Shown here: positions 59,235 to 64,000 of the stretch, in pieces
Layout: each line of letters opens with the position of its first letter
How positions within the stretch are numbered: the stretch's first letter is position 1
Source of the DNA: Deinococcus multiflagellatus
GTDB lineage: Bacteria; Deinococcota; Deinococci; Deinococcales; Deinococcaceae
Length of the DNA: 64,000 bases
Reading direction: 5' to 3'
Assembly (NCBI RefSeq): GCF_020166415.1
Contig: NZ_JAIQXV010000018.1
Span: forward strand, 1-64,000
Translations under genes and position numbers: made by a program
The notes under the pieces: model-generated
The model's database searches: none
Seen by the model: the letters and a program-made list of their open reading frames with translations, nothing else
What the model was told of the DNA's origin: nothing

Positions 59235-60562
59235 AAATTCGCAACCGCTCCCACCTGATGCGGTTTCTGGCCCTGCTGATGTTCCTGACCCTGGTCTGGG
59301 CCTACGCCCAGCTGGAATGGGGCGCGCCCCAGAGCGCGCGGCAAAAGGCCGTGCAGGCGCGCGGGTCTGTGGTGTCGGCCGATGGGCGGGTGCTGGCCAC
59401 CAGCGTGGACGGCAAACGGGTTTATCCGCAGGGCACCCTGGCCGGGCAGCTGCTGGGCATGATGGGCGCCACCGAGGGCCTGGAGGGCCTGGAACACGCC
59501 TACGACGGGCCGCTGACCGCTGGCCGCACCCTGAAACTGACCATCGACACCGGCATCCAGGCGGCGGCCGAAGCGGCGCTGGCCCGCACCATTCCCGAGC
59601 ACCAGGGCGAATACGGCGCCGCTGTGGTGCTCGAAACCCGCACCGGGCGCGTGCTGGCGGCGGCCAGCTACCCGCCCTTTGATCCGGGCACGTGGCGCAC
59701 CTACTCGGAGGGGGCCCGGCGCAACCGCGCCTTCCTGGACCGCTTTGAGCCCGGATCCACCGTGAAGGCGCTGGTGGTGGCCGCCGCGCTGAACGAGGGC
59801 CTGACCACCCCAGACACCCTGTACAGCACCCCCATGAGCCGCTTTGTGGGTGGGCGCTGGGGCAGCCGCATTGGCGACAGCGTGGCCCACCCCAAAACGC
59901 TGACCACCCAGGGCGTGCTGCAGTACAGCTCCAACGTGGGCATGACCCATATCGTGGAGCACTTCCCCAAAGAGCGCATGCGCGGCTATCTGGAGCAGTA
60001 CGGGTTTGGGCGCGACATTCCGCTGCCCACGGTGGTGGCCGCCAGTGGACAACTGCAGCCCCTAAGCCGCTGGAGTGAGCTGGTGCGCGCCACCAACGCC
60101 TTCGGGCAGGGCATGAGCAGCACCACGCTGCAGCTGGCGGCGGCCTTCAACGTGCTGGCCAATGACGGCCGCTACGTCTCGCCCCGTCTGGTGGAAGGTG
60201 AAGCAGGTCAGGAGCGGCGCGACGTGCTGCGCCCGGAAGTGGCGCGCACCACCCGCACCATGCTGCAGACCGTGGTGCAGCGGATTGCAGGCAACGCCGG
60301 CATCAAAGGCTATGACCTGGCTGGCAAGACCGGCACCGCGCAGGTGGTGGTGGACGGCCGCTATTCCAGCAGCATCTATGACAGCGTGTTCGCGGGCTTT
60401 TTCCCCGTGGACAGCCCCCGCATCACCATTGCGGTTATGGTGCACGGCGCCAAGGTGAAATACCACGGCTCGCAGCTGGCCGCGCCTATTTTCCGCTCTA
60501 TCTCTGCAGATGTGCTGTCGAGCTGGGGCGTGGTGCCGCCCACCTCGGGCGACAATGAGTGA
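59225..60562 (+). CDS. ftsI: Septal penicillin-binding protein, short form
   Basis: Product of 445 residues. One N-terminal membrane helix (13-30) leads to a short dimerisation part and a complete transpeptidase domain: Ser178-x-x-Lys181 (GSTVKA), Ser235-Ser236-Asn237 (YSSNVG) and Lys368-Thr-Gly-Thr (GKTGTAQ). FtsI enzymes are usually about 570-600 residues, so the pedestal domain is much reduced. It crosslinks septal peptidoglycan. GTG at 59225 follows GGAGG. The division cluster stops here with a terminator. Confidence 0.92.
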
Positions 60563-60600
60563 ATTCTAAGAGACGCTGAGAAGCTGAACTTCCGGTCAAC

Positions 60601-60650
60601 TGACACTTCGGCTGCCTCTCACTGGGGCTCACCGCCGAAGTGTCATTTTT
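60601..60650 (+). terminator. Intrinsic terminator of the division cluster
   Basis: A perfect twelve-pair stem, TGACACTTCGGC (60601-60612) with GCCGAAGTGTCA (60634-60645), followed by five T. Confidence 0.9.
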
Positions 60651-60738
60651 CCTACCTTACTGGGCGCTGCAGCTGAACAATAGGGGAGCGGCAGCACCCG
60701 AATCCGGCATTCTTCACACGAAATCAATGAGAAACTAA

Positions 60739-60772
60739 ATGAGACGATTAGAACTTGTCTCATGATTAGAAC
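60739..60772. promoter_or_regulatory. Overlapping inverted and direct repeats
   Basis: ATGAGAC (60739-60745) is repeated inverted as GTCTCAT (60757-60763), and GATTAGAAC occurs twice, at 60746-60754 and 60764-60772, 18 bases apart. The combination in an AT-rich patch looks like a regulator binding site. No promoter boxes can be assigned. Confidence 0.35.
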
Positions 60773-60992
60773 CCGCTTTTGCTGGGCGGATTCCATTTGT
60801 TTTGAACTGTTGCCACCCGAATGGTCGGCACTGGATGAGCCAGGAGACAGCACTTTCTCAAAAACCTGCCATTTCTCCCCATTACGCTCATGCACGAACA
60901 GGGGGACGCTTCATGCGCCCTCAACCCAGTGATGTTCCTTTCATTGACCCTCAACGGGCGCGCGCCCTGGCGCTGCGCCCGCAGGAGAACGC

Positions 60993-61550
60993 ATGTCTCA
61001 ACGCCCTTTGAACTGGATTCGCGCCGCCGCCTTCGTCCTGCTGGGTACAGCGGGCGCCACGCCGGCCCTGCCTGCCAGTACCGTGGCCTCAGACGCGGTG
61101 CGTGACGCCCTGACCGTTCGCCCGGCCGCCTCCCCGGCCCCCCAGCAGGCGGCCCAGAACCGCGCCGCCGCCATTGCCCAGGCGCAGCAGCCCAGCCAGC
61201 CGGTGGCGCTCACGCCGGTCCGTGGCCGCTCGGCGGTGGCCCGCTCCACCGCCTACAACAGCCTGCCCAGCCAGACCGACGGCTCGCCGTACATCACGGC
61301 CACGGGCACCCGCACCCGGCCCGGCGTGATCGCCCTGTCGCGCGACCTGCTGCGCCTTTTTCCCTACGGCACCCGCGTCATGATTGAGGACCTCAGCGGG
61401 CGCTACTCCAACATGCTGCGCGGCCGGGTGTTCATCGTGGAAGACACGATGGCCGCCCGCAAAACCAACAGTGTGGACATCTGGATGCCCACCCGCACCG
61501 AGGCCCTGAACTGGGGCGCGCGCCAGATCCGCATTACCGCCATTCGCTGA
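60993..61550 (+). CDS. Secreted 3D-domain (double-psi barrel) protein
   Basis: Product of 185 residues. A signal peptide (1-28, ending near TPALPAS) is followed by an Ala/Gln-rich linker. Residues 85-185 form a 3D domain, with Asp residues in QTDGSPYITATG, IVEDTM and SVDIWMPT. Such domains occur in lytic transglycosylase-like wall proteins (MltA, RlpA relatives), so peptidoglycan binding or cleavage is possible. ATG at 60993 follows AGGAG by five bases. Confidence 0.85.
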   Translation: MSQRPLNWIRAAAFVLLGTAGATPALPASTVASDAVRDALTVRPAASPAPQQAAQNRAAAIAQAQQPSQPVALTPVRGRSAVARSTAYNSLPSQTDGSPYITATGTRTRPGVIALSRDLLRLFPYGTRVMIEDLSGRYSNMLRGRVFIVEDTMAARKTNSVDIWMPTRTEALNWGARQIRITAIR

Positions 61551-61637
61551 CCTTTCTGCTGCCCTCCAGGCCCCCGCCCGCCCGCGCCGCTGCCGGGCGG
61601 GGCCTTCACTTTGGTCCTCTGCTATCCTCCCCGGTGC

Positions 61638-62810
61638 ATGTCCAAGCCTGACCGCGCCCTGCCCTGGCGACTGGCGCGCGCCCACCTGCGCCGCCGCCGC
61701 ACCCAGAACACCCTGACCATTCTGGGCATTGCGGTGGGGGTCATGGCCCTGATTGCGGCGCTCAGCCTGACCAACGGCTTTACCCGCGCGCTGGTGGACG
61801 CCACGCTGCGCGCCAGCCCCCACCTCAGCGTGACCGCTTTCCGGCCTGTCCCGCCCGACGCCGAACTGGAAGCCGCCCTGCGCGCTGACCGCCGGGTGCT
61901 GGCCTTTACACCCTTCCTGGCCGACAAGGGGTTGCTCACCCGGCCTGCCTCGCCGGGGCGAGGCGCCGGGGTGGACTTCACCACCCTGTTTGGCGTGACC
62001 CCTGCCGCCCGGGAAGTGCTGCAACTGCCCGCCGAGCAGCAAGCCGCGCTGGGCAGCCTGAAAGACGGCGAGGTGCTGCTGGGCGCGGCCCTGGCCCGCA
62101 GCGTGGGGGCCTTTACTGGCGATACGGTGCGCCTGCTGAACAGCACCCAGCGCCGCACGACCCTGCGCGTGCGCGGCGTGTTTTCCACCGGTAACTACCT
62201 GATTGATTCCGCCTACGCCTTTACCAACCTGAAGACCCTGCAGGCCCTGCAGGGGACCCAGGCCATCACGGGCTACCAGCTGCGCCTGCACGACCCCGCC
62301 CAGGCCCCGGCGGTGGGCGACGACCTGACCCGTACCCGCGCCTACTCGCCGCTGCCCTGGCAAAGCCTGTACGGCACGCTGCTGGACCAACTGGCGCTGC
62401 AGAAACGGGTGATTGCCTTTGTGGTGCTGCTCATCGTGGTGGTGGCGGCCTTTGGGATCGCCAACGTGCTGACGCTGGCGGTGTTCGAGAAAACACAGGA
62501 AATCGCCATTCTGCGCGCCATCGGGGCCACCCGGCCGCTGATCACCCGCATCTTTCTGCTGGAGGGCCTGGCGCTGGGGCTGGGCGGGCTGCTGCTGGGC
62601 AACCTGCTGGGCCTGGGCATCAGTGCGTATTTCACGGTGCGGCCCTTTACCCTGCCGGGCGACCTGTATTTCATCACCACCCTGCCGGTCGAGGTGCGCC
62701 TGACCGACGTGCTGGGCGTGAATGCCATTGGCCTGGTGACCACCCTGCTGGCGGCCCTCATTCCGGCCCGGCGGGCGGCGGCGGTGGAACCGGCGCGGAT
62801 TCTGCGCTGA
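61638..62810 (+). CDS. FtsX/MacB-type ABC transporter permease
   Basis: Product of 390 residues with an N-terminal helix (NTLTILGIAVGVMALIAALSL), a large periplasmic domain (70-270), and three C-terminal helices around QEIAILRAIGATRPLITRIFLLEG, the FtsX/LolE/MacB coupling motif. It probably works with an unlinked ATPase in lipoprotein or peptide transport. ATG at 61638 has TATCCT nine bases upstream. The in-frame codon at 61611 precedes that box. Confidence 0.86.
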   Translation: MSKPDRALPWRLARAHLRRRRTQNTLTILGIAVGVMALIAALSLTNGFTRALVDATLRASPHLSVTAFRPVPPDAELEAALRADRRVLAFTPFLADKGLLTRPASPGRGAGVDFTTLFGVTPAAREVLQLPAEQQAALGSLKDGEVLLGAALARSVGAFTGDTVRLLNSTQRRTTLRVRGVFSTGNYLIDSAYAFTNLKTLQALQGTQAITGYQLRLHDPAQAPAVGDDLTRTRAYSPLPWQSLYGTLLDQLALQKRVIAFVVLLIVVVAAFGIANVLTLAVFEKTQEIAILRAIGATRPLITRIFLLEGLALGLGGLLLGNLLGLGISAYFTVRPFTLPGDLYFITTLPVEVRLTDVLGVNAIGLVTTLLAALIPARRAAAVEPARILR

Positions 62811-63052
62811 GCAAAGGGGTGTAGGTTTGAAAGGGTGCTGGCCTGAGGCTGGACGCCGCTGAAGTTGCTGGGGGAGACCTATGGCTCCCGACTCGGGAAG
62901 CTGCCCCAGGCGCCTTCCAAAGGCTGCTTCACACGCCCCGTCAGGGCGGCGTCACCTGCCTGACGGTGACCTGAAGCACCATTAACAAAGCCTCCCAGGC
63001 CGCTCACGGTGCGTCATCTTGCCGCCCGTAGGCTGTGCCCTGGAGGTACGAC

Positions 63053-64000
<948 letters not shown>

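Larger units (their letters stand above)
60563..60992. other. Low-GC intergenic region upstream of the 3D-domain gene
   Basis: These 430 bases contain the ftsI terminator, then a stretch (about 60650-60900) clearly richer in A and T than the rest of the window, with an inverted repeat and a direct repeat described separately. No gene is supported; short frames such as that at 60890 lack homology. It may hold the promoter of the 3D-domain gene. Confidence 0.5.

Noticed and set aside
60890..61105. Small frame upstream of the 3D-domain gene as a leader peptide
   Set aside because: It overlaps the 3D-domain start in another frame, lacks a ribosome binding site, and has no attenuator structure around it.

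Overview
This 64 kb window is a chromosomal segment from a Deinococcus-type bacterium. The calls rest on GC-rich sequence, on ribosomal, MraZ and Thermus-type isocitrate dehydrogenase proteins that read like those of Deinococcus-Thermus, on PEGA-domain envelope proteins, and on many genes preceded by a bare TANNNT -10 box 6-7 bases before the start codon, the leaderless arrangement known to be common in Deinococcus. I cannot name the species.

Layout. 1-6600: S10 and first half of the spc ribosomal protein operons (rpsJ to rpsZ). 6644-7048: an antisense lipoprotein gene that splits the spc operon. 7125-11992: a strong promoter and the second half (rpsH to rplO, including a 55-codon rpmD), then secY and adk. 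12131-13513: a polysaccharide deacetylase with a barrel-like tail. 13746-17359: the alpha operon (infA, rpmJ, rpsM, rpsK, rpsD, rpoA, rplQ), closed by a textbook terminator. 17550-29121: housekeeping and accessory genes: two diguanylate cyclases, a PerM/AI-2E exporter, a RodZ-like protein with an added PEGA domain, two nucleoside-type ABC permeases divergent from ndk, two small envelope proteins, a nitroreductase and a decayed BON gene. 29320-38660: an aldo/keto reductase, a type III polyketide synthase, two tiny hydrophilic proteins, NADP-isocitrate dehydrogenase divergent from a small winged-helix regulator, a phage/plasmid-like unknown, and aconitase.

38689-49091 is the most accessory-looking part. 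Three tandem Uma2-family (PD-(D/E)XK fold) paralogues, each with its own near-identical leaderless promoter, sit back to back with a small HNH protein. Next to them lies a three-gene operon encoding a YqiJ-like OB-fold membrane protein, a YqiK-like flotillin and a 1750-residue DUF3686/AAA ATPase. The operon is my best candidate for an under-described system: a membrane scaffold coupled to a giant ATPase.

49318-64000: a lipoprotein subtilase, a DUF4388 protein, a possible decayed IS630 transposase, GatA, TruB, an RluB-type pseudouridine synthase, RNase P RNA, a DUF423 protein, the start of the division cluster (mraZ with phased operator repeats, rsmH, ftsL, a short ftsI), a 3D-domain secreted protein, an FtsX/MacB-type permease, and a secreted DUF4384/PEGA protein cut by the window end. 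No tRNA, CRISPR array or intact mobile element was seen.
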